Counted from the stretch's first letter, positions 53,015 to 61,936 are shown. The stretch: DNA of 64,000 bases from Cloacibacterium normanense (GCF_003860565.1 NZ_CP034157.1:2170001-2234000); one strand, 5' to 3'. Notes: generated by a model not told the origin, from the sequence alone. Numbers and translations: made by a program.

Positions 53015-53446
53015 ATGAAAAAATTATTTTTACTTCTAGTTCTTGTTTGGGCAATATCATGCGAAAGACAAGATGAAAATTCTGCTAAAGAATCATTAAT
53101 AGGAAACTGGGAATGGATTTCTTCTACAGGTGGAATTGATGGCAGAACAGAAACGCCTGCTTCTACAGGAAAACAAGTGAAAATTGTCATAACAAAAGAT
53201 TCTGTAAAAGTTTATGAGAATAGCGTTTTAAAACAAAAAAACAGTTATAAAATTTCACGAGAAAAATCTGTTCTCGACAATAAAATTAAAGACATGATTA
53301 TTTACAATAGTGGTTTTAGAGACAGTTTTATGATAGATTCACAAAACCAACTGCATCTAATTGGTGATTGTTTTGATTGTTTTGCAAGTCTTTATAAAAA
53401 AGCAGAAAATCAACCTTCGCAAGCACGCCAAATTGCATCATTCTGA
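53015..53446 (+). CDS. Lipocalin-like lipoprotein
   Basis: 143 residues. Lipobox VWAISC (Cys16), then SLIGNWEWISSTGGIDG (lipocalin-like GNW motif). Cys residues near the end (GDCFDCF) may be paired. Ends convergent with and overlapping the RluA-type gene by 37 nt, which is unusual. Same-strand cluster with the sigma factor. It is similar in layout to 50155-50565. Confidence 0.75.
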   Translation: MKKLFLLLVLVWAISCERQDENSAKESLIGNWEWISSTGGIDGRTETPASTGKQVKIVITKDSVKVYENSVLKQKNSYKISREKSVLDNKIKDMIIYNSGFRDSFMIDSQNQLHLIGDCFDCFASLYKKAENQPSQARQIASF

Positions 53447-54108
53447 GGAACTGGAGCTGTAATTTCTATATTTTCTTTAGTTACTGGGTGAATAAATTCT
53501 AATTTTCTGGCGTGTAAATGAATTCCACCATCAGGATTAGAACGTGGCGAACCGTATTTTAAATCTCCTTTTATGGGCGTTCCGTTTTTAGATAATTGTG
53601 CTCTGATTTGGTGATGTCTTCCCGTTTCCAAATCGATTTCTAAAAGAAGATAATTATCTAAAGATTTAACAATATTATAAGTAAGAATCGCTTCTTTTGC
53701 ACCTTCAGTTGGTTTTGGGAAAACAATTGCTTTGTTATTTTTCTCATTTTTTTTGAGATAATGAACCAATCTTTGAGAAGGCGGAATCATTTCCTTGGCT
53801 ACCACTGCCCAATATGTTTTCTTAATCTCACGATTTTTCACCATTTGTGTGAGACGAGAAAGCGCTTTAGAAGTTTTGGCATAAATCACCAAACCAGAAG
53901 TAGGCCTATCAATTCTATGAACCAAACCTAGAAAAACATTTCCAGGTTTATTATCTCTTATTTTGATAAAATTTTTAATGGAATCTAGCAGAGATTCGTC
54001 GCCAGTTTTATCACCTTGAACCAATTGTCCCACTTTTTTATTGATGACTAAAAGGTGATTGTCTTCATAGATGATTTGAGAAGCGATATTTGAGTTTATG
54101 TTTTGCAT
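53410..54108 (-). CDS. RluA-family pseudouridine synthase
   Basis: 232 residues. Catalytic Asp67 in VHRIDRPTSGLVIYAKT, plus LLLEIDLETGRHHQIRAQLS and GDLKYGSPR as family elements. No S4 domain at the N-terminus, so it belongs to the shorter RluA/RluC-like class. Target RNA is not determinable (rRNA or tRNA). Its 3' end overlaps the convergent lipoprotein gene by 37 nt. Confidence 0.92.
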   Translation of the reverse strand: MQNINSNIASQIIYEDNHLLVINKKVGQLVQGDKTGDESLLDSIKNFIKIRDNKPGNVFLGLVHRIDRPTSGLVIYAKTSKALSRLTQMVKNREIKKTYWAVVAKEMIPPSQRLVHYLKKNEKNNKAIVFPKPTEGAKEAILTYNIVKSLDNYLLLEIDLETGRHHQIRAQLSKNGTPIKGDLKYGSPRSNPDGGIHLHARKLEFIHPVTKENIEITAPVPQNDAIWRACEG

Positions 54109-54140
54109 TTTCAGTTGAAAGTTGCAAAGTTAGAAAATAA

Positions 54141-54169
54141 AAAAAGTTGAGCAAAAAACTCAACTTTTT
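54141..54169 (-). terminator. Terminator of panB
   Basis: AAAAAGTTGAG (54141-54151), loop of seven bases, CTCAACTTTTT (54159-54169); T run on the minus strand. It lies 7 nt past the panB stop. Confidence 0.85.
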
Positions 54170-54175
54170 ATTTAT

Positions 54176-54991
54176 CTAGTAACTTTCGTTCTTATTCGGG
54201 AAGGAAACGTCTTTCACATCTTTTACATATTGTGAAACGGCGCCTGTAATTTCTGTATAAAGGTCTAAATATCTTCTTAAAAATTTCGGCGAAAATCCTT
54301 TATTCATTCCTACCATATCATGATAAACCAGAACTTGACCATCACAATCTGGTCCCGCTCCAATTCCTATCGTTGGGATAGAAATACTTTCTGAAACTTT
54401 CTTCGCTAAGTCAGCAGGAATTTTTTCTAAAACTAAAGCAAAACAACCCAGTTCTTCTAAAATTTTAGCGTCTTTTATTAGTTTTTCGGCTTCTGCATCT
54501 TCTTTAGCACGAACTTTATAAGTTCCAAATTGATAAATAGATTGGGGTGTTAAACCTAAATGTCCCATTACTGGAATTCCTGCATTAATTAATCTAGAAA
54601 CAGAATCTGCGATTTCTTCGCCACCTTCTATTTTCACAGCATGCGCTCCAGATTCTTTCATCATTCTTACCCCAGATTCTAACGCTTTTTGTGGGTCTGA
54701 CTGATACGTTCCGAATGGTAAATCTGCAACTACTAATGCTCTATCTACTCCTCTTACTACGCACTGAGCGTGATAAATCATTTGATCTAAAGTAATAGGC
54801 AAAGTAGTTTCGTGACCTGCCATTACATTCGCCGCCGAATCTCCTATTAAAATAGCATCTACTCCACCTGCATCTACCATTTTGGCAGTGGTATAATCAT
54901 AAGCAGTAAGCATTGTGATTTTTTCCTTATCGAATTTCATTTTTCGTAAGGTTTCGGTCGTTACTTTTTTAATTTCGGAATGTACTGACAT
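54176..54991 (-). CDS. panB: 3-methyl-2-oxobutanoate hydroxymethyltransferase
   Basis: 271 residues. Family segments: MLTAYDYTTAKMVDAGGVD near 27-45, LIGDSAANVMAGHETTLPIT (metal-binding Asp), AVKIEGGEEIADSV and GHLGLTPQSIYQFGTYKVR; VVADLPFGTYQSDPQKALES. Normal length. First committed step of pantothenate and CoA synthesis, using methylene-tetrahydrofolate. No other pan gene is adjacent. It has its own terminator. Confidence 0.96.
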   Translation of the reverse strand: MSVHSEIKKVTTETLRKMKFDKEKITMLTAYDYTTAKMVDAGGVDAILIGDSAANVMAGHETTLPITLDQMIYHAQCVVRGVDRALVVADLPFGTYQSDPQKALESGVRMMKESGAHAVKIEGGEEIADSVSRLINAGIPVMGHLGLTPQSIYQFGTYKVRAKEDAEAEKLIKDAKILEELGCFALVLEKIPADLAKKVSESISIPTIGIGAGPDCDGQVLVYHDMVGMNKGFSPKFLRRYLDLYTEITGAVSQYVKDVKDVSFPNKNESY

Positions 54992-55021
54992 GGGAATAAA
55001 TTTTAAAAAGTAAATGTATAA

Positions 55022-55050
55022 AAAAATGCCGACTCGCGGTCGACATTTTT
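55022..55050 (-). terminator. Terminator of the Crp/Fnr regulator gene
   Basis: AAAAATGCCGAC (55022-55033) and GTCGACATTTTT (55039-55050) with one mismatch, loop TCGCG; T run on the minus strand. Confidence 0.75.
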
Positions 55051-55055
55051 AATTT

Positions 55056-55769
55056 TTATAAAACTACGTGTCCTAATTTTCTTAGTTTTTCGTGGTTTAA
55101 GATTTTTAAGTTTCTTCCTTCCACTTCTATGTAGTTGTCTTGTTTAAATTCTGAGATTAATCTGATGGCACTTTCTGTAGCAGTTCCGATTAAGTTAGCA
55201 ATTTCTTCTCTTGTTAAAGAAATTTTGATAAAACCTTCTGGGTCTGTTCCTAATTTCTGCTCTAGAAGAAGAAGCACTTCTGCTAATCTTTCTCTTACTG
55301 TTTTTTGAGCCAAGAAAGTTACTGTATTAGAACTTTCGCCCAATTCAAAAGAGATTTTTTGAAGCATTGCAAAAGACAATTGAGGATCTACTTCTAGCAA
55401 ATGAAGAAACACATCTGCAGGAATATAAGTCGCTTGTAAATCGCTCATCGCTTCAGCAGTTGCTTGATAAGCTTCACCAATTAACAGCGCTCTATAACCA
55501 ATAATATCACCTTCTTTGATGAATCTTAAGATTTGTTCTTTTCTATTAAAACCTAGTTTATAAAGTTTTGCTGTACCACTTTCTATAAAAAAAACACCTT
55601 CTACATTTCTTCCTTCCTCGAAAAGAGATTCTCCTTTATTAAAGAAAAGAGTTTGCTTCGCATTGATATATTTAGTGTAATCTTCTTTAGATAGAATTTC
55701 CTTAAAAGCCTTGTCATTAAAAACACTTAGAAACTTGTTTTCAATAAAAATTTGTTTTTCTAAAGACAT
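55056..55769 (-). CDS. Crp/Fnr-family transcription regulator
   Basis: 237 residues. Cyclic-nucleotide-binding-like beta roll at residues 40-130 (GESLFEEGRNVEGVFFIESG, EGDIIGYRALLIGEAY), dimer helix, and C-terminal HTH SLTREEIANLIGTATESAIR. The recognition helix has Glu and Arg spaced as in Crp/Fnr (TESAIR), which contact a TGA core. The protein has no Cys at all, so it is not an [4Fe-4S] FNR sensor. It is divergent from ccoI, so regulation of the cbb3 locus is likely by analogy. Confidence 0.93.
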   Translation of the reverse strand: MSLEKQIFIENKFLSVFNDKAFKEILSKEDYTKYINAKQTLFFNKGESLFEEGRNVEGVFFIESGTAKLYKLGFNRKEQILRFIKEGDIIGYRALLIGEAYQATAEAMSDLQATYIPADVFLHLLEVDPQLSFAMLQKISFELGESSNTVTFLAQKTVRERLAEVLLLLEQKLGTDPEGFIKISLTREEIANLIGTATESAIRLISEFKQDNYIEVEGRNLKILNHEKLRKLGHVVL

Positions 55770-55781
55770 AGATGAATTTTT

Positions 55782-55795
55782 ATGATTTTCGTCAG
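55782..55795. promoter_or_regulatory. Candidate Crp/Fnr operator between crp and ccoI
   Basis: ATGAT-TTTC-GTCAG, TGA-N6-TCA core at 55783-55794, about 66 nt before the predicted ccoI start of transcription. Matches the patterns at 27807 and 58305. Confidence 0.45.
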
Positions 55796-55840
55796 CAAAA
55801 TTATCATTTTTTTCTTATTAATCATAAAGAATTTTTGTAT

Positions 55841-55848
55841 TATTTTTG
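55841..55848 (+). promoter_or_regulatory. Candidate -7 element of ccoI
   Basis: TATTTTTG matches TAnnTTTG, 19 nt before the ATG at 55867; -33 region weak. Confidence 0.45.
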
Positions 55849-55866
55849 CACATTTAATAAAAACAG

Positions 55867-58245
55867 ATGGCAGAAAATTGTTTCCATTGTGGACAAGAAA
55901 TAGATAAAGATAGAATTTTCTTCGATGAGAAGGCATTTTGTTGTAACGGATGCAAATCTGTTTATGAAATTCTTAATGCAAATAATCTCGGAAATTTTTA
56001 TGAATTAAATAAAAATTCTGGAATTAGACCAGACGAAAATCTTTCTCAGTTTGATTATTTAGATACTCCAGAAATTTTCGAAAAAGTAGTAGATTTTTCT
56101 GAAGGGAATACCAGTGTAGTCACCTTTAAAATCCCAGTGATTCACTGTAGCTCTTGTATTTGGTTATTAGAGAGTTTACAAGATTTGAATAACAATATTA
56201 GATATTCACAGGTAAATTTCACCAAGAAAACATTACAAGTTTCTTTTAACCAAAATGAATTACCTCTAAGTGAATTGGCAAAATTCTTGACGAATCTTGG
56301 TTATAAACCCGTGATTTCATTAGAAACGGCAGACAAAAAAGAAGCTGCAGTAGACAGAAGTCTCACCATAAAAGTGGCAGTTGCAGGATTTGCCTTCGGA
56401 AATGCGATGATGTTTGCGTTCCCAGAATATTTAAACACGGGTTCTTCCGTAGATTTCTGGTTAGAAGAGTTTGCACCGTTTTTCAGATTTTTAACCTTCT
56501 TACTTTCCATTCCAGTGGTAGTGTATTCTGCATCAGATTATTACAAATCTGCATGGTTTGGCTTGAAAAATAAAATTGTAAATATAGACGTCCCGATTGT
56601 CTTAGGAATTCTCGTTTTATTTTTCAGAAGTGTCTACGAAATCGCAACCAATTACGGTCCTGGATATTTTGATACGCTTTGTGGATTATTATTCTTCATG
56701 TTGTTGGGTAAAATTTTCCAAAAGAGAACTTATTCTGCACTTTCGTATGATAGAGATTACAAATCTTTTTATCCAATTGCTGTAACCAAAGTAGATTTTG
56801 GGGGACGACAACAAAATATTTTACTTTCTGATATTAAAATTGGCGATAGAATTTTAGTTAGAAACCAAGAAATTATTCCTGTAGATGCGGTTTTAATTAA
56901 TGGTGAAGGAAACATAGACAATAGTTTCATTACTGGTGAAAGTGCTACGATTACCAAAAATCCTGGGGATAAAATCTTTGCAGGAGGGAAACAAATTGGT
57001 TCCATTTTGGAACTAGAAGTCATCAAAACTGTGAACCAAAGTTATTTAACTCAACTTTGGAATAAAGAAGCCTTCAGAAAAGAAGAATTAGGACTCGATA
57101 CTTTGGTGAATCAAATTTCAAAATATTTCACTTTTATCATTTTAGGAATTACGCTTCTCGCTGGAATTTATTGGTATCAAATAGATTTTGAAAAAATGTT
57201 CCAAGTGGTTTCTGCGATTTTGATTGTGGCTTGTCCTTGTGCATTAGCGCTTTCTACTCCATTTACGATGGGACACATCATGAGAATTTTGGGCAGAAAC
57301 AAAATGTATGTGAAAGATGCTCACACCATTGAAAAAATGGCAAAAATTGACACTTTGGTTTTCGATAAAACAGGAACAATTACTTATAACAAAAAAGCCA
57401 ACATCAGTTTTGAAGGTCAAGAGATCGCTGAATTTGATTTAAAAAACATAAAATCTTTACTCAAAAATTCTAATCATCCGCTTTCTAAATCGCTTTACGA
57501 ATTTTTAGAAGTACAAGACGAATATTTACCAATTGAAAACTTCAAAGAAACTGCCGGAAAAGGTTACGAAGCCACAGTAAGAGGAAAAGTTTACAAAATT
57601 GGTTCTGCAAAATTCACGAATCAAGAAGCTAAATCACTAGAAACTGCCGTTTACATAGAAAGAGATGGTGAGTTTTTAGGAAAATATATCTTCAAAAACG
57701 AATATAGAGATGGTTTAGCTGAAATGGCAACAGAATTGAAAGATTATAAAATCCATGTATTAAGTGGAGATAATTCTTCAGAAGAACAAACACTTAAAAA
57801 TCTTATTCCAAATATTACTGAAATGAGATTTAGTCAATCGCCGGAAGATAAATTAGAGTATATCAAGCATTTACAAGATCAAGGTAAAAAAGTTGCCATG
57901 CTTGGAGATGGATTAAATGATGCAGGTGCTCTGAAACAAAGTAACATAGGAATTGCGATTGCAGATGACACCAATTCTTTCACGCCGAGTTCAGATGTGA
58001 TCATGAATGGAGGTGTTTTGACAAAGTTGCATGACTATTTTGCACTCACAAAAGATGCCATGATCATTGTGAAATTAACATTTGGGATTAGTTTTCTATA
58101 TAATGTGGTAGGTTTAACTGCAGCAGTTCTAGGCGAGATGTCTCCTTTGTTTGCTGCAATTTTGATGCCTTTAAGCTCGATAAGTGTAGTTGCATTTACC
58201 TCATTATCAACATGGTTAAGATCAAGGAAATACTTCAAATTTTAA
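55867..58245 (+). CDS. ccoI: Copper-translocating P-type ATPase for cbb3 oxidase
   Basis: 792 residues. N-terminal Cys-rich metal-binding part (CFHCGQE and CCNGCKSVYE), an HMA-like domain with HCSSCIWLLE, about eight membrane helices with the CPC motif in VACPCALALSTP, the phosphorylation motif DKTGT and GDGLNDAGAL hinge. It delivers copper for the CuB centre of cbb3 oxidase. Fits FixI/CcoI by architecture and by location upstream of ccoS-ccoNO. Divergent from the Crp/Fnr gene. Confidence 0.95.
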   Translation: MAENCFHCGQEIDKDRIFFDEKAFCCNGCKSVYEILNANNLGNFYELNKNSGIRPDENLSQFDYLDTPEIFEKVVDFSEGNTSVVTFKIPVIHCSSCIWLLESLQDLNNNIRYSQVNFTKKTLQVSFNQNELPLSELAKFLTNLGYKPVISLETADKKEAAVDRSLTIKVAVAGFAFGNAMMFAFPEYLNTGSSVDFWLEEFAPFFRFLTFLLSIPVVVYSASDYYKSAWFGLKNKIVNIDVPIVLGILVLFFRSVYEIATNYGPGYFDTLCGLLFFMLLGKIFQKRTYSALSYDRDYKSFYPIAVTKVDFGGRQQNILLSDIKIGDRILVRNQEIIPVDAVLINGEGNIDNSFITGESATITKNPGDKIFAGGKQIGSILELEVIKTVNQSYLTQLWNKEAFRKEELGLDTLVNQISKYFTFIILGITLLAGIYWYQIDFEKMFQVVSAILIVACPCALALSTPFTMGHIMRILGRNKMYVKDAHTIEKMAKIDTLVFDKTGTITYNKKANISFEGQEIAEFDLKNIKSLLKNSNHPLSKSLYEFLEVQDEYLPIENFKETAGKGYEATVRGKVYKIGSAKFTNQEAKSLETAVYIERDGEFLGKYIFKNEYRDGLAEMATELKDYKIHVLSGDNSSEEQTLKNLIPNITEMRFSQSPEDKLEYIKHLQDQGKKVAMLGDGLNDAGALKQSNIGIAIADDTNSFTPSSDVIMNGGVLTKLHDYFALTKDAMIIVKLTFGISFLYNVVGLTAAVLGEMSPLFAAILMPLSSISVVAFTSLSTWLRSRKYFKF

Positions 58246-58304
58246 TAATAAGATAAAAAAATCTTATTTAGAATATTTTTAAATTAACGTTTTTTTAACA
58301 GACC

Positions 58305-58318
58305 ATGATGAAAGTCAT
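58305..58318. promoter_or_regulatory. Candidate Crp/Fnr operator upstream of ccoS-ccoNO
   Basis: ATGAT-GAAA-GTCAT, same ATGAT-N4-GTCA pattern as at 27807 and 55782; centred about 54 nt before the predicted start of transcription. Confidence 0.45.
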
Positions 58319-58352
58319 TAAAAAACATTAATTTTGAAGCGCAAATTCATTT

Positions 58353-58360
58353 TATATTTG
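58353..58360 (+). promoter_or_regulatory. Candidate -7 element of the cco operon
   Basis: TATATTTG matches TAnnTTTG; TTTG at 58333-58336 is 16 nt upstream, shorter than usual. The transcript would start only a few bases before the GTG of ccoS, so ccoS would have almost no leader. Confidence 0.5.
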
Positions 58361-58367
58361 TAAAATC

Positions 58368-58547
58368 GTGGAAATTCTCTATTTAATGATCATCTGCAGC
58401 GTCTCTATAGCTGTAATTTTTCTAATAGTATTTATTATTAGTGCCAAGAATGGTCAGTTTGACGATGACGAATCTCCCGCTGTAAGAATCCTTCTTGAAG
58501 ACAAGAAGCAAGAAACAGAAAACAAAGAAGAAACAGAAAAAAATTAA
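58368..58547 (+). CDS. ccoS: Cytochrome oxidase maturation protein CcoS
   Basis: 59 residues from a GTG start (MEILYLMIICSVSIAVIFLI), which aligns with the usual MxxxYLxI start; an internal ATG at 58386 gives a shorter form lacking the conserved start. One membrane helix, then the signature SAKNGQFDDDESPAVRILLE of CcoS, then an acidic tail. It is needed for assembly of cofactors into cbb3 oxidase in other bacteria. It sits between ccoI and ccoNO, 14 nt before the latter. It is easily missed by gene callers that require ATG. Confidence 0.9.
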   Translation: MEILYLMIICSVSIAVIFLIVFIISAKNGQFDDDESPAVRILLEDKKQETENKEETEKN

Positions 58548-58561
58548 AGTGATTAGTTAAT

Positions 58562-60835
58562 ATGGAAACACAAAAGTTTAGTTATGACAACAGCATTGTG
58601 CGCGCATTTCTTTACGCAATGGTAGTCTTCGGTGTAGTAGGCTTCTTGGTAGGGTTAATCGTAGCAACATTGCTCTTCTTCCCTTCACTTCCGGAATATA
58701 TTTTCGGTACAGATGATGTTACTATTAGTGCAAATAGTAATATTATGGGATTAGTAAAAACTCAAGGCGCATTTGGTTTCGGTAGATTGAGAATGCTTCA
58801 CACCAGTGCAGTAATTTTCGCATTCGTAGGAAACTGTATTTTCGCAGGAGTTTATTATTCTATTCAGAGATTATTAAAAGCAAGAATGTTCAGTGATGTT
58901 CTTTCTTGGATTAATTTCTGGGGTTGGCAATTAATTATCGTTACTGTGGTAGTTACTTTCCTTATGGGAATTAACACTTCTAAAGAGTACGCAGAACACG
59001 AATGGCCAATCGATATTATGATTGCTCTAGTATGGGTAGTATTCGGTATCAATATGTTTGGTACTATTGCCAAGAGAAGAGTAAGACACCTTTACGTAGC
59101 GATTTGGTTCTACATCGCAGGATGGATAGGAATCACAATGTTACACATTTTCAACAACTTAGAAGTTCCATTATCATTTGCAGGATGGAAATCTTATTCA
59201 GCTTATGCTGGTGTAAAAGATGCTTTAGTACAATGGTGGTATGGTCACAATGCAGTAGCATTCTTCCTTACAACTCCAGTACTTGGTTTAATGTATTATT
59301 TCATGCCAAAAGCTGCTGATAGACCTGTATTCTCATACAAATTATCTATCATTCACTTCTGGTCATTAATTTTCATTTATATCTGGGCTGGTCCTCACCA
59401 CCTGCTTTACACAGCATTACCAGGTTGGGCTCAAGCTTTAGGTACTACATTCTCTATTGCTCTTATCGCACCATCTTGGGGAGGTATGCTTAATGGTTTA
59501 TTAACTTTAAGAGGAGCATGGGATAAAGTGAGAGAAAATCCTGTTCTTAAATTCTTCGTAGTAGCTGTTACTTGTTATGGTATGGCAACTTTCGAAGGAC
59601 CACTTTTAGCAACAAAAACTTTAAATAAAATCGGTCACTATACAGACTGGGTAATTGGTCACGTTCACGTAGGTGCATTAGGATGGAATGGTTTCATTGC
59701 ATTTGGTATGCTTTACTATTTATTACCAATCCTTTGGAGAACAAAACTTTGGTCTGTAAAATTGGCTAACTGGCATTTCTGGTTAGGTACATTAGGTATT
59801 ATTTTCTATGCAATTCCTTTATACGTTGCTGGATTTACACAAGGTCTAATGTGGAAACAATTTAACCCAGACGGAACATTAGTTTACAAAAACTTCTTAG
59901 ATACAGTTACTGCAATTATTCCTCACTACCAAATGAGATTTGTAGGTGGATTATTATACATCTCTGGTTCTATTTTAATGGTAATTAACCTTATTGCAAC
60001 AGTAAGACAAGGTTCATTCGAAAAAGATGTTCCAGTAGAAGCTCCTGCATTAGCTAAAATTTCTGACGCTAGAAAAGAAGGAGAAGGAAAACACCTTTGG
60101 TTAGAAAGAATGCCATTATATTTAACCCTATTATCTTTCGTGGCATTAGCAATTGGAGGTATGGTAGAAATTATCCCTACATTAACTGTAAAAGATAATG
60201 TTCCTACTATCGCATCTGTAAAACCTTATACTCCACTAGAATTAGAAGGTAGAGATTTATACATCAGAGAAGGATGTAACGCTTGTCACTCACAAATGAT
60301 TAGACCTTTTAGAGATGAAGTTGTACGTTACAATGGTAAAAACGGACAGTACTCTAAAGCTGGTGAATATGTTTATGACAGACCATTCTTATGGGGTTCT
60401 AAAAGAACAGGACCAGATTTACACAGAGAAGGTGGTAAAAACCCAGATACTTGGCATTTCAAACACATGCTAAACCCAAGAGTAACTTCTCCAGGTTCTA
60501 TCATGCCAAGATATCCATGGTTAATCTATAACGAACTAGACAGAACTAAAACTAAGGATAAATTAGTATTATTGAAAAATGTATTCGGTCACCCTTATAC
60601 AGATGAAGAAATCAATAATGTAGACAAATTAGTAGACGAACAAGCTGCTAAAATTGTAGAAGGAATCTATTCTGGAGATGCTGAAATCAAAAAAGCATTT
60701 GATGCTCAAAAAGCTCAGCAAGGTGCAGCATTCGTTCCTGTAGAAAAGAGAGAAATCGTTGCTTTAATTGCTTATTTACAAAGATTAGGTACAGACATTA
60801 AAACTACCGAAGTAAAAACAGCAAGCAATAATTAA
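58562..60835 (+). CDS. ccoNO: cbb3-type cytochrome c oxidase, fused subunits I and II
   Basis: 757 residues. Residues about 1-500 are CcoN with multiple helices and conserved His in WGWQL, WYGHNAVAFFLTTPVLG, GPHHLLYTALPGWAQ and HVHVGALGWNGFIAFG (haem and CuB ligands). A linker (EKDVPVEAPALAKISDARKE) leads to CcoO, with a membrane anchor (LYLTLLSFVALAIGGMVEI) and one haem c site EGCNACHSQMIRPFRDEVVR. The N-O fusion is typical of Bacteroidota. High-affinity terminal oxidase, reducing oxygen at low levels. Confidence 0.97.
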   Translation: METQKFSYDNSIVRAFLYAMVVFGVVGFLVGLIVATLLFFPSLPEYIFGTDDVTISANSNIMGLVKTQGAFGFGRLRMLHTSAVIFAFVGNCIFAGVYYSIQRLLKARMFSDVLSWINFWGWQLIIVTVVVTFLMGINTSKEYAEHEWPIDIMIALVWVVFGINMFGTIAKRRVRHLYVAIWFYIAGWIGITMLHIFNNLEVPLSFAGWKSYSAYAGVKDALVQWWYGHNAVAFFLTTPVLGLMYYFMPKAADRPVFSYKLSIIHFWSLIFIYIWAGPHHLLYTALPGWAQALGTTFSIALIAPSWGGMLNGLLTLRGAWDKVRENPVLKFFVVAVTCYGMATFEGPLLATKTLNKIGHYTDWVIGHVHVGALGWNGFIAFGMLYYLLPILWRTKLWSVKLANWHFWLGTLGIIFYAIPLYVAGFTQGLMWKQFNPDGTLVYKNFLDTVTAIIPHYQMRFVGGLLYISGSILMVINLIATVRQGSFEKDVPVEAPALAKISDARKEGEGKHLWLERMPLYLTLLSFVALAIGGMVEIIPTLTVKDNVPTIASVKPYTPLELEGRDLYIREGCNACHSQMIRPFRDEVVRYNGKNGQYSKAGEYVYDRPFLWGSKRTGPDLHREGGKNPDTWHFKHMLNPRVTSPGSIMPRYPWLIYNELDRTKTKDKLVLLKNVFGHPYTDEEINNVDKLVDEQAAKIVEGIYSGDAEIKKAFDAQKAQQGAAFVPVEKREIVALIAYLQRLGTDIKTTEVKTASNN

Positions 60836-60861
60836 TAATCTAATAAAGGAGTTGTTTCAAT

Positions 60862-61044
60862 ATGATACCAAGTAATATAAAAGATATCTTAGCAAATATA
60901 GATAATGCAGGAATCTACCAAACATTGTCTATGATTATCTTTATCATATTTTTCATCAGCACTGTGTTATACGTTCTTTCTAGACCGAAAAAACACTACA
61001 GCGAAGTTGAAAGAGCTCCTTTAGAAGATGATCATAACAATTAA
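60862..61044 (+). CDS. ccoQ: cbb3 oxidase small subunit CcoQ
   Basis: 60 residues: one membrane helix (TLSMIIFIIFFISTVLYVL) and the typical tail SRPKKHYSEVERAPLEDDH. Fits CcoQ by size and place between ccoNO and ccoP; it stabilises the complex. Confidence 0.85.
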   Translation: MIPSNIKDILANIDNAGIYQTLSMIIFIIFFISTVLYVLSRPKKHYSEVERAPLEDDHNN

Positions 61045-61066
61045 AAAGTTCTAAAAAACAAGAGTC

Positions 61067-61936
61067 ATGAAACATAGAACACCCGTACTTGTAAACATTG
61101 TAGTAATATTATTTATTTTAGTATTATTATTCTATATGTTTATACAAAATACCTCTTTCTTATCTTCTCCTTATTTCTGGGGAACCATAGTAATTGGTAT
61201 TGTTTTAGCATACATTTTCAATGCAATCGGTGCATTAGCTGAAAACGAAAGATTCAAGCAAATGACAGATGCAGAAAAAGCAACTTTCTTAAAAGAAAAA
61301 GAAATACCATTCTTCAAAAGATTATATGACAGTGGTTTCAAAAAACAATCAGATGTTGAAGAAAAAGACATCCTTATTGACCACGGTTTTGATGGCATCA
61401 AAGAATTAGATAATCAATTACCAAAATGGTGGTTAGGTCTATTTTACTTTGGCGTAATTTATGCAGTAGTTTATTTAATTGCATACTCAGTTTCAGATTT
61501 TGCTCACCCAGACAAAGAATATGAAGCAGAGCACAAACAGCAATTAGCAGATATCGCAGCTTATGACGCTGTTACTCCTAAAGCGACTATCGAAACTGCA
61601 AAATACAATGCAGATAATATTGCAGAAGGTGAACAAATCTTCAAGACCAACTGTGTATCATGTCACAGTGAAGGTGGAAAAGGAGGAATTGGACCAAACT
61701 TAACAGATGATTTCTGGATCAATCAACCAGAAAAAACATTATTCAAAAATGTATTCCACATGGTTGAAAATGGTAGTCCAAACAATCCTGCAATGCAAGC
61801 TTTCGGTAAAAATGGAGTTCTTAACGGTAACGACATCGAAAAAGTAGCTGCATACATCTACCACATTAACCAAGAAATGCCAGATGCTGCTGGTGGAGCT
61901 GCTCCACAAGGAACCAAGGCAAATTGGGAAAAATAA
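61067..61936 (+). CDS. ccoP: cbb3 oxidase subunit CcoP, mono-haem form
   Basis: 289 residues. Two membrane helices (VNIVVILFILVLLFYMFI; WWLGLFYFGVIYAVVYLIAY) and a C-terminal cytochrome c domain with one CxxCH, FKTNCVSCHSEGGKG near 190. Proteobacterial CcoP has two haem sites, so this is the single-haem Bacteroidota form. Donor of electrons to CcoO/N. The tail (AAGGAAPQGTKANWEK) is short. Confidence 0.9.
   Translation: MKHRTPVLVNIVVILFILVLLFYMFIQNTSFLSSPYFWGTIVIGIVLAYIFNAIGALAENERFKQMTDAEKATFLKEKEIPFFKRLYDSGFKKQSDVEEKDILIDHGFDGIKELDNQLPKWWLGLFYFGVIYAVVYLIAYSVSDFAHPDKEYEAEHKQQLADIAAYDAVTPKATIETAKYNADNIAEGEQIFKTNCVSCHSEGGKGGIGPNLTDDFWINQPEKTLFKNVFHMVENGSPNNPAMQAFGKNGVLNGNDIEKVAAYIYHINQEMPDAAGGAAPQGTKANWEK

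Noticed and set aside
55800-55866. Classical FNR box TTGAT-N4-ATCAA before ccoI
   Set aside because: No exact match exists; only the ATGAT-N4-GTCA variant at 55782 was kept.
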